Source: Halorhodospira sp. (GTDB lineage: Bacteria; Pseudomonadota; Gammaproteobacteria; Nitrococcales; Halorhodospiraceae). From it: DNA of 5,277 nucleotides. Positions 1-5,266 of the stretch are shown piece after piece. Location: NCBI GenBank assembly GCA_007127935.1, contig SKYL01000076.1, forward strand, positions 1 through 5,277, written 5' to 3'. Both the position numbers and the translations under genes were made by a program. Below the pieces are notes generated by a model. That model did no database searches, was not told where the DNA came from, and saw only the letters and a program-made list of their open reading frames with translations. Every line of letters begins with the position of its first letter. Positions within the stretch are counted from its first letter, which is position 1.

Positions 1-532
1 CCGGGTCGATGGTGGCGGAGGTGATGACGACCTTGAGGTCGGGCCGCCGGGGCAGCAGGCGCTTGAGGTAGCCCAACAGAAAGTCGATGTTGAGGCTGCG
101 CTCGTGGGCCTCGTCGATGATGAGGGTGTCGTAGGCGTGGAGTTGGCGGTCGCCCTGTATCTCCGCCAGCAACATGCCGTCGGTGACGAGCTTGATCGCG
201 GTGTTCGGCCCGACCCGGTCGGTGAAGCGGACCTTGTAGCCGACGGTGCCGCCCACGTCGGTCTTGAGTTCGGCGGCGATGCGTTGGGCCAGCGTGCGGG
301 CGGCGATGCGCCGGGGCTGGGTATGGCCGATCAGGCCGTCGACGCCGCGGCCCAGCTCGAGGCACATCTTGGGGATCTGGGTCGACTTGCCGGAGCCGGT
401 GGCGCCGCAGATCACCACCACTTGGTGGTCGCGGATGGCCGCCAGGATCTCGTCCCGGCGCTGGACCACCGGCAGCGCGTCATCGTACTCCAACGTGCCC
501 CGCACCCCGCGTTGCCGCTCCCGGGCGGTCAC
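1..532 (-). CDS. hrpA: ATP-dependent RNA helicase HrpA, N-terminal part (3' end outside window)
   Basis: This is the first 177 residues of a DEAH-box (superfamily 2) RNA helicase. In E. coli HrpA is a cytoplasmic helicase of about 1300 residues linked to mRNA processing and rescue of stalled ribosomes. Visible motifs in order are Walker A GATGSGKS (43-50), Ia TQPRR (71-75), Ib TDGMLL (117-122), Walker B DEAH (140-143) and III SAT (172-174). The stretch AHERSLNIDFLLGYLK (142-157) and the following LLPRRPDLK match E. coli HrpA as I recall it almost residue for residue, which separates it from HrpB. The start is a GTG 10 bases after GGAGGAG. Upstream in this frame no other plausible start occurs before stop codons near 631 and 677. 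The protein therefore lacks roughly 70 residues that precede the helicase core in E. coli. It begins 7 bases after the stop of the metallophosphoesterase gene, so the two are probably cotranscribed. Family is certain; the exact start is likely. Confidence 0.93.
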   Translation of the reverse strand, partial: MTARERQRGVRGTLEYDDALPVVQRRDEILAAIRDHQVVVICGATGSGKSTQIPKMCLELGRGVDGLIGHTQPRRIAARTLAQRIAAELKTDVGGTVGYKVRFTDRVGPNTAIKLVTDGMLLAEIQGDRQLHAYDTLIIDEAHERSLNIDFLLGYLKRLLPRRPDLKVVITSATIDP

Positions 533-539
533 CTCGAAC

Positions 540-1073
540 TCACTCCTCCGAGGTGATGGACCGGTACTTGCGGGGAGGCAGTTGCACTGGCTCCACCGAC
601 CAGCCCTCTTTCCGGCACTCCAGGACGATCATCGACGGGCCGCCGTTGGTCCGCACCCGCCCGGCGGCGCCGGGGTTCAACACCCACGGCTCGCCCTCGT
701 CGTCCACCACCAACTCGTGGCTGTGGCCGTAAACCACCGCCCGGGCGTTGGGGAACGCCTCGCGCAGGCGGGCGTGGCGGTGAGCGGGCTCGTTGAACCG
801 GTCGCCGTGGGTGACGGCCAACTGCCCTCCGGGGAGGTCGAGCACCACCTGATCGGGGAGGTTCTCCAGCATGTGGATCTCGTGGTCGGGCCAACTGGCC
901 GGACCGTCGACGTTGCCGCGAACGGCCACCACCTCCTCCTTCGGCTGCATGGCGCACAGCACCTCGGCGCCACCGATGTCCCCCGCATGGATAGCGACCT
1001 CGCACTCGGCGATCTGGTCGGCGATCCGCGGATCGAGAAAGCCGTGGGTATCCGCGACGATGGCAACTCGCAT
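540..1073 (-). CDS. YfcE/MJ0936-family metallophosphoesterase (calcineurin-like phosphodiesterase)
   Basis: A 177-residue cytoplasmic single-domain phosphoesterase of the small YfcE-like group, which uses two metal ions (often Mn2+ or Ni2+) to cleave phosphodiesters. The natural substrate is unknown for most members. The full metal-ligand set is visible, numbered from the ATG chosen here: D8-x-H10 in VADTHG, D32 in HAGDIGG, N54 in RGNVDG, H89 in THGD, and H117 and H119 in GHSH. NPGAAGR near 133-139 resembles the NPGS segment typical of the family. Length fits (E. coli YfcE is about 184 residues). A GTG three codons upstream is possible, but the ATG is better because AGGGGG lies 8 bases before it and overlaps the GTG. 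It sits between thrH (29 bases upstream from the ATG) and hrpA (7 bases downstream), probably in one transcript. The family call is firm; calling it an orthologue of E. coli yfcE would be a guess. Confidence 0.9.
   Translation of the reverse strand: MRVAIVADTHGFLDPRIADQIAECEVAIHAGDIGGAEVLCAMQPKEEVVAVRGNVDGPASWPDHEIHMLENLPDQVVLDLPGGQLAVTHGDRFNEPAHRHARLREAFPNARAVVYGHSHELVVDDEGEPWVLNPGAAGRVRTNGGPSMIVLECRKEGWSVEPVQLPPRKYRSITSEE
543..549 (-). promoter_or_regulatory. Ribosome binding site for hrpA
   Basis: GGAGGAG on the minus strand lies inside the last codons (Ser-Glu-Glu) of the upstream phosphoesterase gene, 10 bases before the GTG start of hrpA. It supports that GTG as the start, and suggests that translation of the two genes is coupled. 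Confidence 0.6.
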
Positions 1074-1081
1074 GGGCAACA

Positions 1082-1087
1082 CCCCCT
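1082..1087 (-). promoter_or_regulatory. Ribosome binding site that decides the phosphoesterase start
   Basis: AGGGGG on the minus strand lies 8 bases ahead of the ATG at 1073-1071. The competing in-frame GTG at 1082-1080 overlaps this element and has no usable Shine-Dalgarno of its own, so the ATG is preferred. Confidence 0.55.
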
Positions 1088-1102
1088 ATGCGCCAGACGG
1101 GC

Positions 1103-1711
1103 TCAGCGAAGATCGAAGGCCGTATCCACGGCCTGTCGCAACGCGTCGTAGTCCCGGGTCACGGGAAAATGAGGAAACTCCGCGGCAATGCTCTCCGGTG
1201 GCCGGAAGAAGATCCCCGCGTCGGCCTCCGCCAGCATCCCGGTGTCGTTATAGGAATCGCCCGCGGCGACGGTGCGGAAGTTCAGGTCGCGCAATGCGGC
1301 CACGGTCCGCCGCTTGTGGTCCGGAAGGCGGATTGTATAGCCACCGATCCGGCCGCCCTGCTCCACCTGGAGGGTATGGCAGAAGAGCGTCGGCCACCCC
1401 AGTTGCGCCATCAACGGGCGGGCGAACTCATAGAAGGTATCCGACAGGATGACCACCTGATAACGGGCGCGCAACCCGTCAAGAAAGACCCGCGCGCCTT
1501 CCAACGGCTCCAGGCGTGCCACCACCTTCTCGATGTCAGGCAAACCGAACCCCTGGCGGTCCATCTCCGCCAAGCGCATGGTCATCAGCTCGTCGTAATC
1601 CGGGATATCCCGGGTCGTGGCACGGAAGGCGTCCACGCCGGTGATCTCGGCCAGACCCACCCAGATTTCGGGGACCAGCACGCCTTCCAGATCGAGGCAA
1701 ACGATATTCAC
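1103..1711 (-). CDS. thrH: Bifunctional phosphoserine phosphatase / homoserine phosphotransferase ThrH
   Basis: A 202-residue HAD-superfamily enzyme. ThrH, characterised in Pseudomonas aeruginosa, dephosphorylates phosphoserine and can transfer the phosphate to homoserine, which links serine and threonine biosynthesis in the cytoplasm. HAD motifs are all present: motif I DLEGVL with nucleophile D7 and the family's E9 in place of the usual second Asp, motif II Ser S90 in VVILSDTFYEF, motif III Lys K133, and motif IV GDSYND (151-156). TTRDIPDYD (32-40) is a ThrH hallmark missing from ordinary SerB, and the length matches ThrH (about 205) rather than SerB. The start is GTG with GGAGGAAGG directly upstream; no ATG lies nearby in frame. 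It is the promoter-proximal gene of the minus-strand cluster and is divergent from yccA. Its neighbours do not obviously share its pathway. Confidence 0.95.
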   Translation of the reverse strand: MNIVCLDLEGVLVPEIWVGLAEITGVDAFRATTRDIPDYDELMTMRLAEMDRQGFGLPDIEKVVARLEPLEGARVFLDGLRARYQVVILSDTFYEFARPLMAQLGWPTLFCHTLQVEQGGRIGGYTIRLPDHKRRTVAALRDLNFRTVAAGDSYNDTGMLAEADAGIFFRPPESIAAEFPHFPVTRDYDALRQAVDTAFDLR

Positions 1712-1725
1712 CCTTCCTCCCGGTC

Positions 1726-1744
1726 CCGCCCCAGTCCGGGGCGG
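1726..1744 (-). other. GC-rich hairpin in the thrH 5' leader
   Basis: CCGCCCC and GGGGCGG form a perfect 7-base-pair stem with a 5-base loop. It lies 14 bases upstream of the thrH GTG and just before the GGAGG ribosome binding site. It could hinder or position ribosomes, or be chance in GC-rich DNA. There is no T run, so it is not a terminator. Confidence 0.4.
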
Positions 1745-1762
1745 CGGCCTGACAAGTGCGCC

Positions 1763-1791
1763 AATCTATTCATTCTGGCCCTTGGGCGCAA
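1763..1791 (-). promoter_or_regulatory. Weak candidate sigma-70 promoter for the thrH cluster
   Basis: On the minus strand TTGCGC (-35) and TAGATT (-10) are 17 bases apart, about 50 bases ahead of the thrH start. The matches to consensus are only 3/6 and 4/6. It is the best pair I found in the divergent region on this strand, but it is weakly supported. Confidence 0.25.
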
Positions 1792-1857
1792 GTTCGATAG
1801 CCGTCATCTCCGCCACCCCCCCGCCCCGGCAATCACTGACCACGGCTTGCGATAACG

Positions 1858-1887
1858 TTGGCATCTTGGTGCTTTCCAACCGATAAT
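1858..1887 (+). promoter_or_regulatory. Probable sigma-70 promoter for yccA
   Basis: TTGGCA (-35, 5/6) and GATAAT (-10, 5/6) are separated by 18 bases. Transcription would start near 1894 and give a leader of about 40 bases before the yccA ATG. The -10 overlaps an upstream in-frame ATG at 1886, so a transcript from here could not use that earlier start. Confidence 0.6.
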
Positions 1888-1920
1888 GGGGACAATTTTG
1901 AACCACGGCTCACACCTTTC

Positions 1921-1927
1921 AAGGAGG
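1921..1927 (+). promoter_or_regulatory. Strong ribosome binding site that decides the yccA start
   Basis: AAGGAGG lies 6 bases before the ATG at 1934. It selects this start over the in-frame ATG at 1886, which has no Shine-Dalgarno and overlaps the promoter. Confidence 0.8.
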
Positions 1928-1933
1928 GTTCAC

Positions 1934-2620
1934 ATGGTCGATCGCTACTCCGGCGGGCGGGTTGCCACCGCCCACGACACCGTAGGCCGGGAACAGGCCC
2001 TGGCCACCAACCGCGTCCTGCGCAACACCTATTGGCTGCTCTCGCTGACCCTGGCCTTCAGCGCGGCCACCGCTGGCTTCGCCATGGTCTCCGGCGCGCC
2101 GATGCTCAGCATCTGGGTGGTGTTGGGCGGCTTCTTCGGGTTGCTCTTCCTGACCACGCACCTGCGCGACAGCGCCTGGGGGCTGCTCGCCGTCTTCGCC
2201 CTCACCGGCTTCATGGGGTACACCCTCGGCCCGGTGCTCAACTTCTATCTCACCGCCCTGAGCAACGGTCCGCAGGTGGTGATGACGGCCATGGGCGGCA
2301 CGGCGGTGATCTTCCTGAGCCTCTCGGCCTACGCCCTGACCACGCGCCGCGACTTCTCCTTCATGCGCGGCTTCCTGTTCACCGGCATCATCGTCGCCTT
2401 CCTGGCGGCACTGGCGGCCTACTTCTTCACCATGCCGGCGCTCTCCCTGGCGGTGAGCGTGATGTTTATGCTGCTGATGAGCGGCCTGATCCTATATCAG
2501 ACCAGCGAGATTATTCACGGCGGCGAGACCAACTACATCATGGCCACCGTGACCCTCTACGTGGCCATCTACAACCTCTTCACCAGTTTGCTGCACCTGC
2601 TCGGCGTCATGAACGACTAG
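1934..2620 (+). CDS. yccA: Bax inhibitor-1 family inner-membrane protein YccA (FtsH modulator)
   Basis: A 228-residue integral membrane protein of the BI-1/UPF0005 family. E. coli YccA (219 residues) is both a substrate and a modulator of the membrane protease FtsH and protects SecY from degradation when the translocon jams. After a hydrophilic N-terminus of about 30 residues come seven hydrophobic stretches, roughly 32-54, 57-75, 82-103, 112-135, 143-165, 168-189 and 200-224. Family segments visible are VLRNTYWLLSLTLAFSA (28-44), GYTLGPVLN (95-103), LTTRRD (135-140) and IIHGGETNYI (193-202), all close to E. coli YccA. The FtsH interaction is inferred from the family. The promoter and ribosome binding site upstream are its own, so it appears monocistronic. 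The TAG stop lies within the CTAG edge of a palindromic repeat, and the terminator follows that repeat. Confidence 0.94.
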   Translation: MVDRYSGGRVATAHDTVGREQALATNRVLRNTYWLLSLTLAFSAATAGFAMVSGAPMLSIWVVLGGFFGLLFLTTHLRDSAWGLLAVFALTGFMGYTLGPVLNFYLTALSNGPQVVMTAMGGTAVIFLSLSAYALTTRRDFSFMRGFLFTGIIVAFLAALAAYFFTMPALSLAVSVMFMLLMSGLILYQTSEIIHGGETNYIMATVTLYVAIYNLFTSLLHLLGVMND

Positions 2621-2749
2621 GAAGACGCTGAACCGTCATTGCGAGGAGCGGAGCGACGAAGCAATTTCCAGCACTTGGACGGCAGCCCATGGAGATTGCT
2701 TCGCTTCGCTCGCAATGACGGGAGGGGGATTTGTTCAGCGTTTCTGTAG
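2617..2749. repeat. Palindromic MITE/REP-like repeat, copy 1
   Basis: A 133-base element. The outer 16 bases form imperfect terminal inverted repeats: CTAGGAAGACGCTGAA on the left against CTACAGAAACGCTGAA read inward from the right, 12/16 identical. Inside is a long hairpin with left arm 2633-2669 (37 bases), loop 2670-2690 and right arm 2691-2721 (31 bases); the left arm carries six extra bases. The arm motif GTCATTGCGAG...GAAGCAAT resembles a palindrome I recall as dispersed in many bacterial genomes, whose spurious translations read HCERSEAI or VIASEAKQS. It begins in the stop codon of yccA. No transposase is present, so if mobile it would be moved in trans. Confidence 0.85.
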
Positions 2750-2778
2750 CGCCTGGGGCGACCCGTATACGACCCAAG

Positions 2779-2807
2779 AGGGGGGGCCTGTGGCCCCCCT
2801 TTTTTTT
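2779..2807 (+). terminator. Rho-independent terminator of yccA
   Basis: GGGGGGCC and GGCCCCCC pair as a perfect 8-base-pair stem with a TGT loop, extendable by G-T and A-T pairs, and run into eight T residues (2800-2807). It lies about 160 bases past the yccA stop, with repeat copy 1 in between. It reads as a plus-strand terminator only, since there is no T run for the other direction. Confidence 0.9.
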
Positions 2808-2813
2808 GCCCGC

Positions 2814-2844
2814 TTGCAATCCGGGGTTATTTATGCAATAAAAT
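2814..2844 (+). promoter_or_regulatory. Candidate promoter of cysB
   Basis: TTGCAA (4/6 match to -35) and TAAAAT (5/6 match to -10) are 19 bases apart in an AT-rich stretch immediately after the yccA terminator. The spacing is longer than optimal, so regulator dependence is plausible. An alternative -10, TATTAT at 2860-2865, has no good -35. LysR-type genes are often autoregulated, but I cannot point to a defined CysB site. Confidence 0.4.
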
Positions 2845-2866
2845 AATGAGAATTGTTTTTATTATT
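2842..2866 (+). promoter_or_regulatory. Fur-box-like palindrome over the cysB promoter
   Basis: The stretch reads as hexamers AATAAT, GAGAAT, a central T, GTTTTT and ATTATT. The first 19 bases match the E. coli Fur consensus (GATAATGATAATCATTATC) at 13 positions, and the outer AATAAT/ATTATT form a perfect dyad. It overlaps the proposed -10 and start point of cysB, where a bound repressor would block transcription. The third hexamer is poor (3/6), and AT-rich sequence can match by chance. Confidence 0.35.
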
Positions 2867-2884
2867 CCAAAGAAGCCGACCCTG

Positions 2885-3865
2885 ATGAAGCTCAATCAAC
2901 TCCGCTACATCCATGAGGTCGCCAACCGGGGGCTGAACATCTCCGCCGCCGCCGAGGCGCTCTACACCTCTCAGCCCGGCGTCAGCAAGCAGATCCGCGC
3001 GCTGGAGGATGAGTTGGGGGTGGAGATCTTCACCCGCAGCGGCAAGCACCTGACCCAGATCACCCCCGCCGGCGAGAAGATCCTGGAGGCCACCGGGCGG
3101 ATCTTGGAGGAAGTGCGCAACATCCGTTCCATCGCGGAGGAGTTCGTCGAGGACAACCGCGGCACTCTCTCCATCGCCACCACCCAGACCCAGGCCCGGC
3201 ACGCGCTGCCCGGCGTGGTCTCCCGCTTTCGGGAGATCTACCCCAATGTCGCCCTGCATATGCACCAGGGCACGCCGATGCAGATCGCGGAACTGGCGGC
3301 CCGGGGGAACGTGGACTTCGCCATCGCCACCGAGGCCATCGAGTTGTTCGAGGACCTGGTGATGATGCCGTGCTACCGCTGGAACCGGGCCGTGGTGGTC
3401 CCCGAGGGACACCCGCTGACCGAGGTGAAGCCGTTGACGCTGGAGGCGTTGGCCGAGTACCCCATCGTCACCTACGTCTTCGGTTTCACCGGGCGCTCCA
3501 CCCTCGACCGGGCCTTCGCCGCCAAGGGCCTCCACCCCGAGGTGGTCTTCACCGCCACCGACGCGGAAGTCATCAAGACGTATGTGCGCCTGGGCCTGGG
3601 CGTCGGCATCATCGCCCGGATGTCGGTGGACCCGGAGGTGGACCGGGGGGTGGTGGCGCTGGACGCGGGGCACCTGTTCGAGCCCAGCGTGACCAATATC
3701 GGCTTCCGCCGGGGCACCTATCTGCGCACGTACATGCTCGACTTCATCCAGCTCTTCACGCCGCACCTGACGCCGGAGGTGATCCAGAAGGCCATTGAGG
3801 CCCGCACGGCCGAGCAGAAGGCGGCCTTGGCAGAGGCATTAGATCCGTTGCTTACCGAGCGCTAG
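2885..3865 (+). CDS. cysB: LysR-type transcriptional regulator CysB
   Basis: A 326-residue DNA-binding regulator, the same size as E. coli CysB (324). CysB activates sulfate uptake and assimilation and cysteine biosynthesis genes when it binds N-acetylserine or O-acetylserine. The N-terminal winged helix-turn-helix spans about 5-60, with the HTH at 18-37 (ISAAAEALYTSQPGVSKQIR). The effector domain follows from about 95. Residues I recall as anion ligands in the Klebsiella CysB structure are present at the same numbers: T100, T102, Q103, T149, W166 and T202. TATDAEVIKTYVRLGLGVGI (223-242) is typical of CysB. The start is set by alignment to MKLxQLRYI. An ATG 13 codons upstream lacks a ribosome binding site and lies in the promoter region; the chosen start itself has only a weak AAGAAG. 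It has its own promoter, and its TAG stop lies at the edge of repeat copy 2. Cbl is the main alternative, but this fits CysB better. Confidence 0.94.
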   Translation: MKLNQLRYIHEVANRGLNISAAAEALYTSQPGVSKQIRALEDELGVEIFTRSGKHLTQITPAGEKILEATGRILEEVRNIRSIAEEFVEDNRGTLSIATTQTQARHALPGVVSRFREIYPNVALHMHQGTPMQIAELAARGNVDFAIATEAIELFEDLVMMPCYRWNRAVVVPEGHPLTEVKPLTLEALAEYPIVTYVFGFTGRSTLDRAFAAKGLHPEVVFTATDAEVIKTYVRLGLGVGIIARMSVDPEVDRGVVALDAGHLFEPSVTNIGFRRGTYLRTYMLDFIQLFTPHLTPEVIQKAIEARTAEQKAALAEALDPLLTER

Positions 3866-3998
3866 GAAGACGCTGAATAATCCGTCATTGCGAGGAGCGG
3901 AGCGACGAAGCAATCTCCAGCACTTGGACGGCAGCCCATGGAGATTGCTTCGCTTCGCTCGCAATGACGGGGGATGGATTTGTTCCGCGTTCCCCTAG
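3862..3998. repeat. Palindromic MITE/REP-like repeat, copy 2
   Basis: A 137-base element in the same orientation as copy 1. It begins and ends with CTAG, and its terminal 16-base inverted repeats (CTAGGAAGACGCTGAA against CTAGGGGAACGCGGAA) match at 12 positions. The hairpin has left arm 3882-3918, loop 3919-3939 and right arm 3940-3970. Over the hairpin it differs from copy 1 at one base (3915 C, 2666 T), and it carries four extra bases (TAAT) left of the arm. It fills the entire convergent space between cysB and serS, and its two CTAG ends contain both stop codons. No T run follows the hairpin in either direction, so it is not a classic terminator. It may still act as an mRNA 3' stabiliser or a barrier between the opposing transcripts. 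Confidence 0.85.
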
Positions 3999-5266
3999 AG
4001 GAGCCGTTGCCCGCCCAGGTAAGGGACCAGCGCCTCGGGGACGGCCACCCGCCCGTCCGCCTGCTGGTAGTTCTCCAGGATCGCCACCAGGCAACGCCCC
4101 ACTGCCAGCCCCGACCCGTTGAGGGTATGGACCAGCTCCGGCTTACCGGTCTCTGGGTTGCGCCAGCGCGCCTTCATGCGCCGCGCCTGGAAGTCGGTGA
4201 AGTTGGAGCACGAGGAGATCTCCCGGTACCGCTCCTGGGACGGCAGCCAGACCTCCAGGTCGTAGGTCCGTGCCGACGAGAAGCCGATGTCCCCGGCGCA
4301 CAACGCCACCACCCGGTATGGCAGGCCGAGCCGGCGCAGGATCACCTCGGCGTGGCCGGTCAGCCCCTCCAGCGCCTCCCACGACTCTTCCGGACGGACC
4401 ACTTGAACCAGCTCCACCTTCTCGAATTGGTGCTGGCGGATCATGCCCCGGGTGTCCTTGCCATAGTTGCCGGCCTCGGAGCGGAAGCACGGGGTGTGGC
4501 AGACAAAGCGCAGCGGCAGTTCAGCCCCGTCGACGATGCGCTCCCGGACCAGGTTGGTCACCGGGACCTCGGCGGTGGGGGTCAGATAGAACGCCGGATC
4601 GTGCTCAACCTTGAACAGGTCTTCCTCGAACTTTGGAAGCTGCCCGGTGCCCGTGAGGGCGGCGGCGTTGACCAGGTAGGGGACGTAGACCTCGGTGTAG
4701 CCGTGCTCCGCGGTGTGGATGTCGATCATGAACTGGATCAGCGCCCGGTGGAGGCGGGCGATCTGGCCGCTGAGCACCACGAAGCGGCTCCCGGCGATGC
4801 GGGCCGCCGCCTCGAAGTCCATCCCCCCCAGTTGGGCGCCGAGATCGACGTGGTCCCGCGGCTTGAAATCGAAGGTGGGGATGCCGCCCCAGTGCCGCAG
4901 TTCGGGGTTGTCCTCTTCCCCCTCCCCGTCCGGAACATCGGGATGGAGCAGGTTCGGCAGTTCGAAGTGGATGCCCTCGAGACCGGTCTGGATCTCGGCC
5001 AACCCTTCCTCCGTCATCGACAGTTCATCGCCGATACGCGCCACCTCCACCATCAACGACTCCACGTCCTCCCCCCGCCGCTTGGCGGCGCCGATGGCCT
5101 TGGAGCGAACGTTGCGCTCGTTCTGCAACTCCTGGGTCTTTGTTTGGAGGGTCCGGCGCCGCTCTTCCAGAGCGCGGTAGCGCTCGGCGTCGAAGACGAA
5201 TCCCCGGCGAGCGAGGTTGGCGGAGACCTGTTGCGGGTCTTGGCGCAAGAGCTTGGGGTCAATCAT
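3995..5266 (-). CDS. serS: Seryl-tRNA synthetase
   Basis: A 423-residue class II aminoacyl-tRNA synthetase that charges tRNA-Ser (and the selenocysteine tRNA where present) with serine in the cytoplasm. An N-terminal antiparallel coiled-coil arm, about 27-100, carries charged heptad-like repeats (RALEERRRTLQTKTQELQ, 31-48) and grips the tRNA long variable arm. The catalytic core follows, with TAEVP (231-235) at the serine site, motif 2 around CFRSEAGNYGKDTRG (260-274) and motif 3 NGSGLAVGR (383-391). Length and ends agree with E. coli SerRS (430), so the gene looks complete. The ATG is chosen because MIDPKLL aligns with E. coli MLDPNLL. A GTG three codons upstream (5275-5273) is in frame, and the ribosome binding site region lies largely beyond the window edge, so the two cannot be separated fully. 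It converges on cysB, and its TAG stop sits in the CTAG edge of repeat copy 2. Confidence 0.97.
   Translation of the reverse strand: MIDPKLLRQDPQQVSANLARRGFVFDAERYRALEERRRTLQTKTQELQNERNVRSKAIGAAKRRGEDVESLMVEVARIGDELSMTEEGLAEIQTGLEGIHFELPNLLHPDVPDGEGEEDNPELRHWGGIPTFDFKPRDHVDLGAQLGGMDFEAAARIAGSRFVVLSGQIARLHRALIQFMIDIHTAEHGYTEVYVPYLVNAAALTGTGQLPKFEEDLFKVEHDPAFYLTPTAEVPVTNLVRERIVDGAELPLRFVCHTPCFRSEAGNYGKDTRGMIRQHQFEKVELVQVVRPEESWEALEGLTGHAEVILRRLGLPYRVVALCAGDIGFSSARTYDLEVWLPSQERYREISSCSNFTDFQARRMKARWRNPETGKPELVHTLNGSGLAVGRCLVAILENYQQADGRVAVPEALVPYLGGQRLL

Noticed and set aside
246..1151. Plus-strand reading frame of 301 codons across hrpA and the phosphoesterase gene
   Set aside because: It spans two well-supported genes on the other strand and its residue content is that of an antisense shadow.
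1886..1933. Sixteen-codon N-terminal extension of yccA from the ATG at 1886
   Set aside because: The ATG overlaps the promoter -10, while the internal ATG at 1934 has an excellent AAGGAGG and matches the family length.
2607..2819. Minus-strand reading frame of 70 codons containing HCERSEAIS
   Set aside because: It is a translation of repeat copy 1 and the terminator, not a gene. This peptide string is a known signature of such palindromes being miscalled as proteins.
2846..2884. Thirteen-codon N-terminal extension of cysB from the ATG at 2846
   Set aside because: There is no ribosome binding site, it overlaps the proposed -10 and Fur-like region, and CysB proteins begin at MKLxQLRYI.
2831..3766. 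Minus-strand reading frame of 311 codons opposite cysB
   Set aside because: It is a long shadow frame typical of GC-rich coding DNA, rich in Gly, His, Asp and Val, with no domain I recognise. The plus strand encodes a complete CysB.
3862..3998. Repeat copy 2 as a rho-independent terminator
   Set aside because: The stem is strong, but no T run follows on either strand, so I kept it as a repeat with possible 3'-end effects.
3885..4094. Minus-strand reading frame of 69 codons containing VIASEAKQS
   Set aside because: It begins in the shadow of serS and ends in repeat copy 2; the peptide is the repeat translated in another frame.
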